Part shown: in pieces, positions 17,960 through 25,092 of the stretch | How the letters are laid out: each line of letters starts with the position of its first letter | How positions within the stretch are numbered: position 1 is the first letter of the stretch | Origin: Verrucomicrobiota bacterium | GTDB lineage: Bacteria > Verrucomicrobiota > Verrucomicrobiia > Limisphaerales > UBA9464 | DNA: 34,711 nucleotides | Assembly (NCBI GenBank): GCA_947454705.1 | Contig: CANGKZ010000052.1 | Coordinates: forward strand, 1-34,711 | Direction: 5' to 3' | Program-made: the position numbers and the translations under genes | The notes under the pieces: generated by a model | The model's database searches: none | Told to the model about the DNA's origin: nothing | What the model saw: the letters and a program-made list of their open reading frames with translations, nothing else

Positions 17960-18262
17960 TCAGGGGCGATCCGCGTTCTTGGCCCGGTAGGCCATCCAGA
18001 GCGTGCAGGCGAGGCCGGTGCCGCGGAGTACGGATTGGAGCAGGCTGGGTTTGCTGGGGGCGGCTGCCGGATCGGAGCGGCGGTAGTTCACGATTCCGGC
18101 CACGAGTCCCGCAGCGGAACTGAAGATCGTGCCCAGCGAGCGGTCGCGCGCCCCGAGCGAGTGAATGCCGGCTCGCACCAGGGTGAGCTCCTGGATCATC
18201 TGATCCCGATTGAGATCACTCTGGGCAATCAACGCCTGCTTCCGGGTTTGGAGCGGATTCAT
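17960..18262 (-). CDS. Small membrane-associated protein of the yqjDE-like operon
   Basis: 100 residues from ATG 18262, which overlaps the TGA of the YqjE-like gene (ATGA). The N-terminus is polar and helical (MNPLQTRKQALIAQSDLNRD). Two moderately hydrophobic stretches follow (about 45-60 and 78-92), and the C-terminus is basic (YRAKNADRP). Its position after YqjD- and YqjE-like genes matches E. coli yqjK, and the short N-terminal helix with RAGIHSLGARDRSLG is at least compatible with a YqjK-like role, but sequence similarity is not clear enough for the name. Confidence 0.7.
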   Translation of the reverse strand: MNPLQTRKQALIAQSDLNRDQMIQELTLVRAGIHSLGARDRSLGTIFSSAAGLVAGIVNYRRSDPAAAPSKPSLLQSVLRGTGLACTLWMAYRAKNADRP

Positions 18263-18648
18263 TGGAGGAGTTGTTCGAGGCTGACCCGGTCCTTCCGGAG
18301 TTGTTCGAGGGACGCGACGAGGAGGTGTCGCTCGACCAGCGCCACCGAGAGTTTGCGATACAGCAGGAATCCGGTGAGGGCGTAGATCACGGTGAGCATC
18401 AAAAGCACCCACACCGGGGAAACGGCGTGCACCGAGAGGACGATCGCGGCGGTGAAGGTCCCGCCAGCGAGCAGTCCGAAGGCGGCGATCCCGAGTGCGA
18501 GAAGGCACGCCTTCATCAAGCGTTCGCGCCCCTCCTCCATCTCCACCGCCAGAAGCTCCAGCCGGTTTTCACCGATGAGCAACAGCCGTCGCGCGAGTGT
18601 TTTTGTGGACGTGCTCACGTGTCGAAGGGTGGCGGTGGATGAATCCAT
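18259..18648 (-). CDS. YqjE-like holin-superfamily membrane protein (Phage_holin_3_6)
   Basis: 129 residues. An N-terminal amphipathic region with LLLIGENRLELLAVEMEEGR, the typical opening of YqjE/DUF1469-type proteins, precedes two transmembrane segments (about 46-70 and 76-98, ALGIAAFGLLAGGTFTAAIV and PVWVLLMLTVIYALTGFLLY). A charged C-terminal helix follows (ASLEQLRKDRVSLEQLLQ). In E. coli yqjD and yqjE are stress-induced inner-membrane proteins. The gene starts six bases after the DUF883 gene and overlaps the following gene, so the three are co-transcribed. Confidence 0.85.
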   Translation of the reverse strand: MDSSTATLRHVSTSTKTLARRLLLIGENRLELLAVEMEEGRERLMKACLLALGIAAFGLLAGGTFTAAIVLSVHAVSPVWVLLMLTVIYALTGFLLYRKLSVALVERHLLVASLEQLRKDRVSLEQLLQ

Positions 18649-18654
18649 ATGCGC

Positions 18655-18960
18655 TCAGCCGCGGTTGCAGCCGCTGCGCCGGGTGATGAGGTAGCCGAGG
18701 ATGGCGCCGATCCCGAACGCCACGCCGATGGCCTGGTAGGGATTCTCGCGGACGACTTCATCGGCGACCTTCGCTCCGGCGATTGCCTTGTCGCGCGCCT
18801 GACCGCAGAGGTCGCGTCCGTTCTCGAGCGCCGCGGCGAGGCGTTTGCGGGCTTCGGTCACTTTGTCCCCGGCGATATCCGCCGTTGCCGAAACCAGCGC
18901 ACGGGCGTGTTCGGCGATTTGTTCCATTTCGGCGCTCATGGCTGCAGTGGGTTTTTCCAT
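18655..18960 (-). CDS. DUF883 (YqjD/ElaB-like) ribosome-tethering-type protein
   Basis: 101 residues. A long charged N-terminal helix (MEQIAEHARALVSATADIAG) leads to a C-terminal transmembrane segment preceded by the family motif VRENPYQAIGVAFGIGAILG and followed by a basic tail (ITRRSGCNRG). E. coli YqjD and ElaB are tail-anchored inner-membrane proteins of stationary phase; YqjD has been linked to ribosome binding. AAGGAA lies about 8 bases before the ATG, the best Shine-Dalgarno of this operon, as expected for its first gene. A GGGATTCACCCCAT box is about 85 bases upstream. Confidence 0.9.
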   Translation of the reverse strand: MEKPTAAMSAEMEQIAEHARALVSATADIAGDKVTEARKRLAAALENGRDLCGQARDKAIAGAKVADEVVRENPYQAIGVAFGIGAILGYLITRRSGCNRG

Positions 18961-19045
18961 AAAATGATTTCCTTCCCCGGGCCTCCCGGGACTCCGGGGC
19001 TTCCGAGGCGTTTACAACAGTGACCGTTCCCATCGTGGATTCGAA

Positions 19046-19059
19046 ATGGGGTGAATCCC
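19046..19059 (-). promoter_or_regulatory. CACCCCAT box in front of the DUF883 operon
   Basis: Reads GGGATTCACCCCAT on the minus strand, identical to the box at 24647-24660. It points toward the DUF883 gene, 85 bases before its start. It touches the final base of the preceding membrane-protein gene. Confidence 0.55.
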
Positions 19060-19604
19060 TACCGGTGATTTTGCGGGATAGAGAGCCGGGGCAGACGAAA
19101 GCGAGTTCGTGGGCGTGCCCGGGTTCGCGCCGTTCGTTGAACCGGGTTCAGGATCAGAAGGACCGTGACAAACCCCAGCGCGGCATAGGTCGCGAGCATC
19201 ATCACTCCGGTGAGCCGTCCTCCGAGTTGGGCAAATACGCCCCACTCAATTTTGATCCCGCGGGCGAGCGCGAGGCTGACGGCTGCAAACATTCCGCCCG
19301 TCATGAGAAGCAACCCGCTGGCTGCGCCCCGGCTTCGAATCCCGGCGAGGATCAGCCCGCCGGAAATCGCTTCGAGGGCTGGGAGAACCCACGCAATCCA
19401 GAGAATCGCCCCGTGCGGAAACACGCGCAGCGTCTCCAGCGTCCGTGCGAGCTCCTCGGAATCCCGAAGACGAATCAATCCCGCCACCAGGAACGCGCCT
19501 CCAACCAGCATTCGAAGGAGCCTTCGTCGCGGCGCGTTCCTTGAGAGATCGTGGTGGGTTCGGTAGGTGGATCGATATTTCCGATCCGGTGGATGGGCGG
19601 TCAT
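19059..19604 (-). CDS. MauE/DoxX-like four-helix membrane protein
   Basis: 181 residues with four hydrophobic segments (about 32-46, 65-88, 92-112, 121-147). The core resembles MauE/DoxX-type proteins: RRLLRMLVGGAFLVAGLIRL at the first helix and IAWVLPALEAISGGLILAGI at the second. MauE takes part in methylamine dehydrogenase maturation; most genome-neighbour relatives have no known role. The first 30 residues are basic and not obviously conserved, so an internal start such as ATG 19511 is possible. It is followed by 98 bases and then the DUF883 operon, with its own candidate box between them. A box pointing toward this gene is at 19731-19744. Confidence 0.75.
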   Translation of the reverse strand: MTAHPPDRKYRSTYRTHHDLSRNAPRRRLLRMLVGGAFLVAGLIRLRDSEELARTLETLRVFPHGAILWIAWVLPALEAISGGLILAGIRSRGAASGLLLMTGGMFAAVSLALARGIKIEWGVFAQLGGRLTGVMMLATYAALGFVTVLLILNPVQRTARTRARPRTRFRLPRLSIPQNHR

Positions 19605-19730
19605 GGGGTTCGGGGAAGGCTGCTGCGCCTCGTGCGAAGGTCCGGTGCTCCCTTCGGAGGAAGACCCCGTTTGCCGGGCTTCCCATTCCGAACGGCTCTC
19701 ACACTTTCCCGGAGCGTTGCACCCGTTTCC

Positions 19731-19744
19731 ATGGGGTGTTCACC
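19731..19744 (-). promoter_or_regulatory. CACCCCAT box facing the MauE-like gene
   Basis: Reads GGTGAACACCCCAT on the minus strand, followed by GGAAAC. The CACCCCATGG part matches the other boxes but the left half is diverged. About 126 bases from the gene start. Confidence 0.4.
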
Positions 19745-19775
19745 GGATCCCCGTGTTTGCGGTCCAATTCGGTTC

Positions 19776-19789
19776 GGGTTTCACCCCAT
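19776..19789 (+). promoter_or_regulatory. CACCCCAT box facing the PilT-like gene
   Basis: Reads GGGTTTCACCCCAT, a perfect GGGT-N3-ACCC dyad, followed by GGAAG. It points to the PilT-like gene but is 335 bases from its start, much further than the other boxes. Confidence 0.45.
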
Positions 19790-20124
19790 GGAAGCGCGGG
19801 GGCTCGCTGTGAAACCGTTCGAGATGGGTTTCCTTCATCGATGCCAGCTGCGATCCAATCCCCCGGGGCTCGATGTCGACTCCGACTGGATGTCGGGCCG
19901 CTTGCAACGAACGGGGCGCTCCCTGGCGATGCTCATGCGGGTCGCATGGTGGTCCGAGGCTCAGCCCGTCCGGTTCATCCGAATCGTTCGCCGGCTGCCG
20001 CGCCTGCTCTTCAGCCGGTGCCTCACGCAGGGCGAGCCCACCGCCTCATTCCGTCCCGGTGGACTCGACTGATCCTGCTTCCTCACGTTCCGGTCAAATC
20101 ACCTCCGAGCTTCATTTCTCTTCC

Positions 20125-21249
20125 ATGGAACGTATTCCAGCAGCCAGCGCCCTCGGAACCCTGTTGGATTGGTGCTCAAGCCAGGGAGCGACCGACATTC
20201 ATGCCCAGGCGGACCGGCGGTACGCGTATCGGGTGGAAGGCGAACTGCGGCGGATTCCCCCGGAAGTTCAGCCGATTCCTTCGCACGACCGCATTGTTGA
20301 AATGCTGCGCGAGGCCTTTTCCACCCCCATTCGGGATCGGATCGAGCGGCTGCACGAGATGGATGTCAGTTTTCTCTGCAATCAAATCCGGTACCGGGCG
20401 AACTTCAGCAAGCAGCAGGGCAGCCAGTCCTTTTCGCTGCGCGTGGTACCGCAGCGGATTCCCCGGCTGGCGGATCTGAATCTGCCCTCGACCGTGGCCG
20501 AGCTTATCCGTGAACCGCGGGGACTCCTGCTCGTCACCGGTGCTTCCGGCCAGGGAAAGAGCACCACCGTTTGCGCGCTGCTTCAGCGCCTGAACGAAAC
20601 CCTGGCGCTGCGGATCATCACCATCGAGGACCCGATCGAGTACCTGTTCATCGAGGATCAGTGCCAGTTCGAGCAGCGCGAGGTGGGGGTGGACACAGCC
20701 AGCTTTGCCGACGCGATCCGCAATGCGGTCCGGCAGGATCCGGGCGTGATCTTCATCGGGGAAATCCGGGATCGGGAAACCGTCCAAACCGCCATGCAGG
20801 CCGCCGAGACCGGGCACCTTGTTCTCGCCACGCTTCATGCCGATTCCGTGGCCCAGACCATTGATCGAATCCGCGAACTCCATCCCGCCTCGGAGCAGGA
20901 CAATGCGAGCACGCTCCTCGCCCGCAGCCTGAACGGGATCTTGTGTCAGCGACTGGTTCCCAACATCGCGGGAGGCCGCACTCCCTGCCTGGAAATCCTG
21001 CGCCGCAACTCCGCCACCCAGGACGCCATTTCCAGAAATGATCTCCACCTGCTGATCCGCGTCATCGAAGCCTGCCAGAACGAGGGCATGCACAGCTTTG
21101 ATCAGCATCTGATCCAGCTGCTGCGGGACGGAACCATCAGCGCCGAGACGGCACGCTACTACGCGATCAACTGGAACCGGCTCGAAATGGAACTCCACGG
21201 CTACGTCTCCGCGCTTCCGGGAATCCTCAAACCGGATTCCGACCGGTGA
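20125..21249 (+). CDS. Orphan PilT-like secretion/twitching ATPase
   Basis: 374 residues from ATG 20125; in-frame codons upstream encode a serine/arginine-rich stretch unlike the family. This is a type II/IV secretion (GspE/PilT) hexameric ATPase of the retraction type. An N-terminal PAS-like part (GATDIHAQADRRYAYRVEGE) is followed by Walker A GASGQGKST at 139-147, the Asp box EDPIEY at 168-173, Walker B GVIFIGEIRD at 207-216 and the His box TGHLVLATLH at 229-238. PilT uses ATP to retract type IV pili from the cytoplasmic face. No other pilus genes are nearby and the C-terminal AIRNLIRE motif of classical PilT is missing, so it may be PilU-like or have another partner. Confidence 0.9.
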   Translation: MERIPAASALGTLLDWCSSQGATDIHAQADRRYAYRVEGELRRIPPEVQPIPSHDRIVEMLREAFSTPIRDRIERLHEMDVSFLCNQIRYRANFSKQQGSQSFSLRVVPQRIPRLADLNLPSTVAELIREPRGLLLVTGASGQGKSTTVCALLQRLNETLALRIITIEDPIEYLFIEDQCQFEQREVGVDTASFADAIRNAVRQDPGVIFIGEIRDRETVQTAMQAAETGHLVLATLHADSVAQTIDRIRELHPASEQDNASTLLARSLNGILCQRLVPNIAGGRTPCLEILRRNSATQDAISRNDLHLLIRVIEACQNEGMHSFDQHLIQLLRDGTISAETARYYAINWNRLEMELHGYVSALPGILKPDSDR

Positions 21250-21283
21250 CGCTCGAAAGCGGAGCAACAATCGCAGAGGAGGA

Positions 21284-21311
21284 ACCGCTGATAAACGCTG
21301 ATAAACGCGGA
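21284..21311 (-). repeat. GATAAACGC tandem repeat
   Basis: CCGCTGATAAACGCTGATAA followed by ACGCGGATG: two GATAAACGC units. Related to 12740-12783 and 5427-5523. It lies 3' of the PilT-like gene. Confidence 0.75.
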
Positions 21312-21426
21312 TGGGGAAGATCGGCAGCACTTTGAGTCGAGGTGAACGGATCCGGACACCACCTCATGGGTGCCGTGCGATGAGAGCTCGCCCTGCAGTC
21401 AGGCCGCTCACTCCCGTGCCACGAGG

Positions 21427-21924
21427 TCAGTCCGCAGCTTCGACGGCTTCCCGGCTCATCCGACCCAGCGCCTGAACGGTGCTGGGTTCGAGTTCGATCC
21501 GGGTCACGCGAAGCGCGAAGGAGATCCTCAGATCCCGGGAGTTCCACGGCTCGGCCACTTCTTGGAAATCAACGCTCAAGCGGCCCGTTTCCATCAGGTA
21601 CGATCTCAGCACGCTCTTTCGCGACGTGCTGAATCGCATCACGGAGTCGGCTCCAGAGTGGGAAATGGAGGAAGGGAAGACACGTGTCCCAATCTTGAAA
21701 CTGCTTTCTGCAGTGTCCATTTCCGACCGGGCCATGGTTAGACTCCAGAAGGAGAACGGAAACACGAACGTGTTCGACCGGAATTCTGGCGGGGAGAAAC
21801 TCCATTCGCGAACAAGGGTTCCGTCGCTTCCGGACTGATTAAACAGGACTGCAGCAGGAGTGCCTGCGGTGGATTGCATGCGGAATGAATTGGGCGGGGC
21901 AGGGGGCTCAACCGGCGTTTTCAT
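21427..21924 (-). CDS. Hypothetical protein overlapping the response-regulator gene
   Basis: 165 residues from ATG 21924, 17 bases inside the 3' end of the response-regulator gene, in another frame. That arrangement fits translational coupling as the last gene of the signalling operon. The sequence has no signal peptide or membrane helix. It looks beta-rich and polar (GSDGTLVREWSFSPPEFRSN; ETGRLSVDFQEVAEPWNSRD). The DRISFALRVTRIELEP-like stretch (seen as LRISFALRVTRIELEP) would suit a small ligand-binding domain, but I recognise no family. A competing frame (21569-21805) is also open, so a false prediction remains possible. Confidence 0.5.
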   Translation of the reverse strand: MKTPVEPPAPPNSFRMQSTAGTPAAVLFNQSGSDGTLVREWSFSPPEFRSNTFVFPFSFWSLTMARSEMDTAESSFKIGTRVFPSSISHSGADSVMRFSTSRKSVLRSYLMETGRLSVDFQEVAEPWNSRDLRISFALRVTRIELEPSTVQALGRMSREAVEAAD

Positions 21925-22627
21925 CGTCGGCCGGCATGGGCTCTGACTGAATGGTGAGCTGCACGCTGCTTTCGATAATGCCCGTCGCAATCGCGTAGCG
22001 GGTCAGACCGGCGGTGTCGTGGATATCGAGCTTCTTCATCAGGTGCTCGCGATGCTTCTCCACGGTCTTCATGCCGATCCCCAGTTCGGCCGCGGTCTCC
22101 TTGTTGGCCTTGCCTTCGGCGATCAGTTGCAGGACTTCCATCTCGCGTGAGGTGAGCAGCACGCGCTTTTGAATTCCCACCGGCCCACGGCGTGCACCGA
22201 ACGGATTCAGCCGGTCGAGGCGGCGCACGATGCTCGAACTGAAGTGAACCTTGCCCTGATGCACCGATCGGATCACGAGGCAGAGGTCGTGGGCGGAAGT
22301 CTGCTTCAATAGAAACCCGGACGCTCCCACCTCCATGGCGCTGCTCACATAGGCGTCATCGTTGTGGGCTGACAGAATGATTACTTTCGATTTAGGGAAG
22401 GCCTTCACGATCTGCCGGGTGGCCTCCAGGCCGTTGAGCAGCGGCATGGCGATATCCATCAGAATGATGTCGGGCCGGAGCGTTTCCGCGAGCCGGACCG
22501 CGCCGCGGCCATCCTGCGCCTCGCCCACGAGGATGAAGTCCGACTCGTATTCCAGGAGCCGGCGAAAGCCCTCGCGCACGACCATATGATCGTCGGCCAG
22601 CATCACGGTGATTTGGGAGTTCCGCAT
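21908..22627 (-). CDS. NarL/FixJ-type response regulator
   Basis: 239 residues. The receiver domain is about 6-122: acidic pocket Asp12-Asp13, phospho-acceptor Asp58 in DIILMDIAMP, Ser/Thr switch in VIILSAHNDD, conserved Lys in GFLLKQTSA. The LuxR/GerE helix-turn-helix is about 158-215 (LLTSREMEVLQLIAEGKANK then KTVEKHREHLMKKLDIHDTA). It is a cytoplasmic DNA-binding regulator phosphorylated by a HisKA_3 kinase, almost certainly the adjacent one: the ATG lies directly at the kinase stop (22627/22628). The C-terminus has about 20 extra polar residues. Plausible candidate for binding the CACCCCAT boxes, because regulators of this type bind short dyads; this is inference. Confidence 0.93.
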   Translation of the reverse strand: MRNSQITVMLADDHMVVREGFRRLLEYESDFILVGEAQDGRGAVRLAETLRPDIILMDIAMPLLNGLEATRQIVKAFPKSKVIILSAHNDDAYVSSAMEVGASGFLLKQTSAHDLCLVIRSVHQGKVHFSSSIVRRLDRLNPFGARRGPVGIQKRVLLTSREMEVLQLIAEGKANKETAAELGIGMKTVEKHREHLMKKLDIHDTAGLTRYAIATGIIESSVQLTIQSEPMPADDENAG

Positions 22628-23800
22628 TCAGGCCTTTTTGGTGGAAGTTCCGCGAGTGCTTTTGGAAGCCCGATTGGCCGGAATCGGAATGGGAATGCAG
22701 ACGCTCACGGTGGTTCCTTTTCCCGGGGAGGATTCGATCAAAAACGTTCCGCCCACCATTTCCACCCGCTCCCGCATTCCAATGAGCCCCAGACGGCGCC
22801 CCCGGTTCGCATGCATCACACTTGGGACATTGAAGGATTGCCCGTTGTCGTGGACATCCATGCAGGCGTGACCGTCTGCCCTGCGAAATGAGATCCCGAC
22901 ATGCGTCGCCTCAGCGTGCCGGGAGACATTGATCAACGCCTCCTGGGCCACCCGGAACAAGACGGTTTTTCGGACGGAATCCATCTGCTCGATCTCGGGA
23001 AACCCGTTGAGTCTCGCCCGGACTCCGGTGCGTTCGCTGAAGCTTTTGAGAAACGCGTGCAGCGCGGGGATCAGGCCGAGATCGTCGAGCACCGCCGGCC
23101 GAAGTTCCCGGGCGAAACGGTGCACGATCTGCACCGACTTCTCCACCAGCCGCTGGGTCTTGGTGATGTTGCCCGCGAGTCCCTTGGTGTTGACTGCGGC
23201 ATCCCGCTTCAGGGTTGCCAGGCGGACGTTGATCCCGGTCAGCGTCTGCGCAATGACGTCATGAAGCTCACGGCTGATCTTCTTCCGTTCGTCCTCGTGC
23301 GCAGAAATGATCTGGCGCGACAGGAGCCGCATCTGCCGCTGGAGCCGGTTCGATTCCTTGAGCAGGTCGGCGTAGTGGATCTTGCTCTGTTCCAGCGCGT
23401 GCTCCACGGCCTTGCGCTGGGCGATCTCCACGTTGAGTTCAAGATTCGATGCGGCGAGCTGGACGCTCCGGCGGCTGAGGATCTCCACGAACCGTTTGAG
23501 CTGCTTCATCGCCGACCGGGAATCGGGCGTCGACTCCTCCATGGGGGAGAGCGCTGCGGCGAAAAAGACGCCGGCCCGGTGAATCACCCCGGGTCGCTTC
23601 CGGATTGGCGTCGCGGGGAGCACTTCACCCACCAGGGCGCGCTCGTGGAAGCGGGCCAGGTCGGCGCTCAGCAGGCTCGACTCCAACGCGATGGCTCCGA
23701 ACTCGTGTGCTGGGGCGAGATGCTTTGGGTCGGGTTGGGCAAGGTACTCGCGCAACGCAGTGATGTAGCCACTGCAGAGGGGGGATTCGGGGTCGATCAT
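22628..23800 (-). CDS. Soluble HisKA_3-type sensor histidine kinase with RsbU_N-like N-terminus
   Basis: 390 residues, no membrane segment. Residues about 11-60 (YITALREYLAQPDPKHLAPA then HEFGAIALESSLLSADLARF) resemble the RsbU N-terminal (RsbU_N) helical domain, which in Bacillus binds the RsbT switch kinase. A coiled coil about 95-165 leads to the HisKA_3 dimerisation domain with phospho-acceptor His180 (SRELHDVIAQTLTGI). The HATPase_c has the N box (EALINVSRHAEATHV, Asn291), DNG at 318-320 and GLIGMRERVEMVGG at 338-351. Kinase for the adjacent NarL-type regulator. Its start overlaps the end of the upstream kinase-like gene by four bases (23797-23800), so three genes form one operon. Confidence 0.93.
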   Translation of the reverse strand: MIDPESPLCSGYITALREYLAQPDPKHLAPAHEFGAIALESSLLSADLARFHERALVGEVLPATPIRKRPGVIHRAGVFFAAALSPMEESTPDSRSAMKQLKRFVEILSRRSVQLAASNLELNVEIAQRKAVEHALEQSKIHYADLLKESNRLQRQMRLLSRQIISAHEDERKKISRELHDVIAQTLTGINVRLATLKRDAAVNTKGLAGNITKTQRLVEKSVQIVHRFARELRPAVLDDLGLIPALHAFLKSFSERTGVRARLNGFPEIEQMDSVRKTVLFRVAQEALINVSRHAEATHVGISFRRADGHACMDVHDNGQSFNVPSVMHANRGRRLGLIGMRERVEMVGGTFLIESSPGKGTTVSVCIPIPIPANRASKSTRGTSTKKA

Positions 23801-24537
23801 GGGCGTTTTAATGAGTTGGCCACAATGGTGAGCGATCGAGCCGACTGGCGAACCAGTTGTTGGGTCTGGTTGATCTCATTTCTAAACCCCGATGTGCTGT
23901 TGCGCGCCTCGTATTTGAGGGCACTGAGGCGGATACTGATCCCAAGCAGGTTTTGCGCGATCTCGTTCTGCAGCTTTCGACTCACGATCATCCGCTCCGC
24001 CTCCTGTTCCGTGAACACCCGCTGCGTGAGGCGTCGCAGGTCCATTTTCAACTCGCGGGAGGATTCCACCAGACAGGCGTATCGCTTCCCGCTTTCCTTC
24101 AACGCCCCCTCGGCATGGATTCGTTGCTTCAACCCCTGCTTCAGGGCCTTCCGGCTTTCCGCGAGCTCGCGATTCCTTGTGGTCAACGTGGCAGTTAGTT
24201 TCCCGAGCTCCGACCTGCATTGAACGGCGGCCTGATGCGTCTTAACCATCGGCAGAATCGCCTCGGAGAAGAACAGCTCACTTCGACGGGTCTGTCTCGA
24301 ACTGGCTCTGGGCTTTGGCTTCGAGTCCGCATTCGCCTTCGATTTCACGTTCCATACCTCCGCTCCCCCCAGGCTCCGCTCGTGGATTTGCGCCATCGCC
24401 AACAGGTGGATACCCAGGACGACCGCTTCGCCCCCGAGCCGCAGCGCCGGGCGTAGATCCGATCCCCGCGGCTGCGCCACGTACCGACGCACGGCAAGAC
24501 CGTATCGTTCCGCAAATTCCCCGACGTTGTGTTTCAT
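23797..24537 (-). CDS. Degenerate kinase-like protein: RsbU_N-like and DHp domains, no His, no ATPase
   Basis: 246 residues from ATG 24537. It is collinear with the first 240 residues of the next kinase. The N-terminal domain (YGLAVRRYVAQPRGSDLRPA, then QIHERSLGG at 50-58) matches that kinase's YITALREYLAQP...RFHERALVG. A coiled coil follows, then a dimerisation helix pair SRKLQNEIAQNLLGISIRLS at 187-206. The position of the phospho-acceptor His holds Gln190, the following Asp is Asn, and the protein ends at ...NSLKRP, before any ATP-binding domain. It therefore cannot autophosphorylate. Likely a modulator that heterodimerises with the kinase. First gene of the operon; a CACCCCAT box lies about 110 bases upstream. 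Longer in-frame upstream codons are not supported. Confidence 0.85.
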   Translation of the reverse strand: MKHNVGEFAERYGLAVRRYVAQPRGSDLRPALRLGGEAVVLGIHLLAMAQIHERSLGGAEVWNVKSKANADSKPKPRASSRQTRRSELFFSEAILPMVKTHQAAVQCRSELGKLTATLTTRNRELAESRKALKQGLKQRIHAEGALKESGKRYACLVESSRELKMDLRRLTQRVFTEQEAERMIVSRKLQNEIAQNLLGISIRLSALKYEARNSTSGFRNEINQTQQLVRQSARSLTIVANSLKRP

Positions 24538-24646
24538 GATGCTGCTGGCTTCCAGGGTTGTTGCGGTACGATCGTGGGATCCACAGTTCCCGCCCGATGG
24601 GGCCGCCCAACCATCCCGAGTAGATCCGATGGAGGATGGAGCGGCT

Positions 24647-24660
24647 ATGGGGTGAATCCC
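24647..24660 (-). promoter_or_regulatory. CACCCCAT box facing the signalling operon
   Basis: Reads GGGATTCACCCCAT on the minus strand. Here it forms part of a perfect dyad ATGGGG-N6-CCCCAT (24647-24664) within the divergent control region of the kinase-like gene and csbD-like gene. Confidence 0.55.
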
Positions 24661-24666
24661 CCATAC

Positions 24667-24680
24667 GGAGAAGACCCCAT
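24667..24680 (+). promoter_or_regulatory. Partial CACCCCAT box facing the CsbD gene
   Basis: Reads GGAGAAGACCCCAT, followed by GGAAGG. It matches the ACCCCATGGAA side of the box only. About 137 bases before the CsbD start. Confidence 0.35.
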
Positions 24681-24781
24681 GGAAGGGCATGTCCCCCCCC
24701 GCCTAGGTTCAAGGCTCGCGGAATTGCGGGACCCGACGGCACTTGCCGAACCCGCTCCGCCCACCGCGGTCAACTCGGCTC

Positions 24782-24813
24782 CATCCATCCATTCATTCAT
24801 TCATTCATCCATC
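24782..24813 (+). repeat. Tetranucleotide repeat (CATC)2(CATT)4(CATC)2 before csbD-like start
   Basis: Eight four-base units end three bases before the ATG of the CsbD gene, occupying the place where a Shine-Dalgarno would sit. Tracts of this kind can change length by slipped-strand pairing. Confidence 0.9.
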
Positions 24814-24816
24814 AAC

Positions 24817-25020
24817 ATGACGAAACTTGAACTCAAGGGAGACTGGAACATCACCATGGGCAAACTGAAACAACGCTGGGCCCAGCTCACGCACGACGAC
24901 CTCCAGCTCGTCGAAGGCCAGCAGGAAGAACTTCTAGGGCGGATCCAAAAACGGACCGGAGAAACCCGGGAAGCCATCGTCAAGGCGATCCAGGAATCCA
25001 GCTCGACCTGCTGCCCCTAG
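24817..25020 (+). CDS. CsbD-family stress protein
   Basis: 67 residues. MTKLELKGDWNITMGKLKQR followed by WAQLTHDDLQLVEGQQEELL and GRIQKRTGETREAI is the complete CsbD pattern, a small cytoplasmic four-helix protein. In Bacillus csbD belongs to the general (sigma-B) stress regulon; its molecular role is unknown. The C-terminus ends SSSTCCP with two adjacent cysteines, which is unusual and could bind metal or be oxidised. The start matches the family's normal N-terminus, though an in-frame ATG at 24679 would read through the tetranucleotide repeat. It is divergent from the signalling operon. Confidence 0.9.
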   Translation: MTKLELKGDWNITMGKLKQRWAQLTHDDLQLVEGQQEELLGRIQKRTGETREAIVKAIQESSSTCCP

Positions 25021-25092
25021 AGAGAGGGAGGTCAACGCTCGGACCGGACGGATCGCTCAAATCCATTTTGATCCGTCCCCCGTTCAATAGGA

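Larger units (their letters stand above)
19605..20124. other. Intergenic region between divergent genes, with two CACCCCAT boxes
   Basis: 520 bases between the MauE-like gene (minus) and the PilT-like gene (plus). It holds two convergently read boxes (19731-19744 and 19776-19789). Open frames cross the region on the plus strand, for example 19788-20072, but their peptides look like arginine/proline-rich readings of GC-rich DNA; I do not support a gene. Confidence 0.5.

Noticed and set aside
19788-20072. Possible 94-codon gene starting inside the box at 19776
   Set aside because: Arginine/leucine-rich peptide without family features or ribosome-binding site; the ATG belongs to the CCATGG of the box.
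22901-24223. 440-codon plus-strand frame across the kinase genes
   Set aside because: Shadow of the two kinase-like genes; no domain.
24667-24680. Sigma-54 or EcfG-type promoter as explanation of the box
   Set aside because: No TGGCAC-N5-TTGC and no consistent GGAAC/CGTT pair at fixed spacing across the copies.
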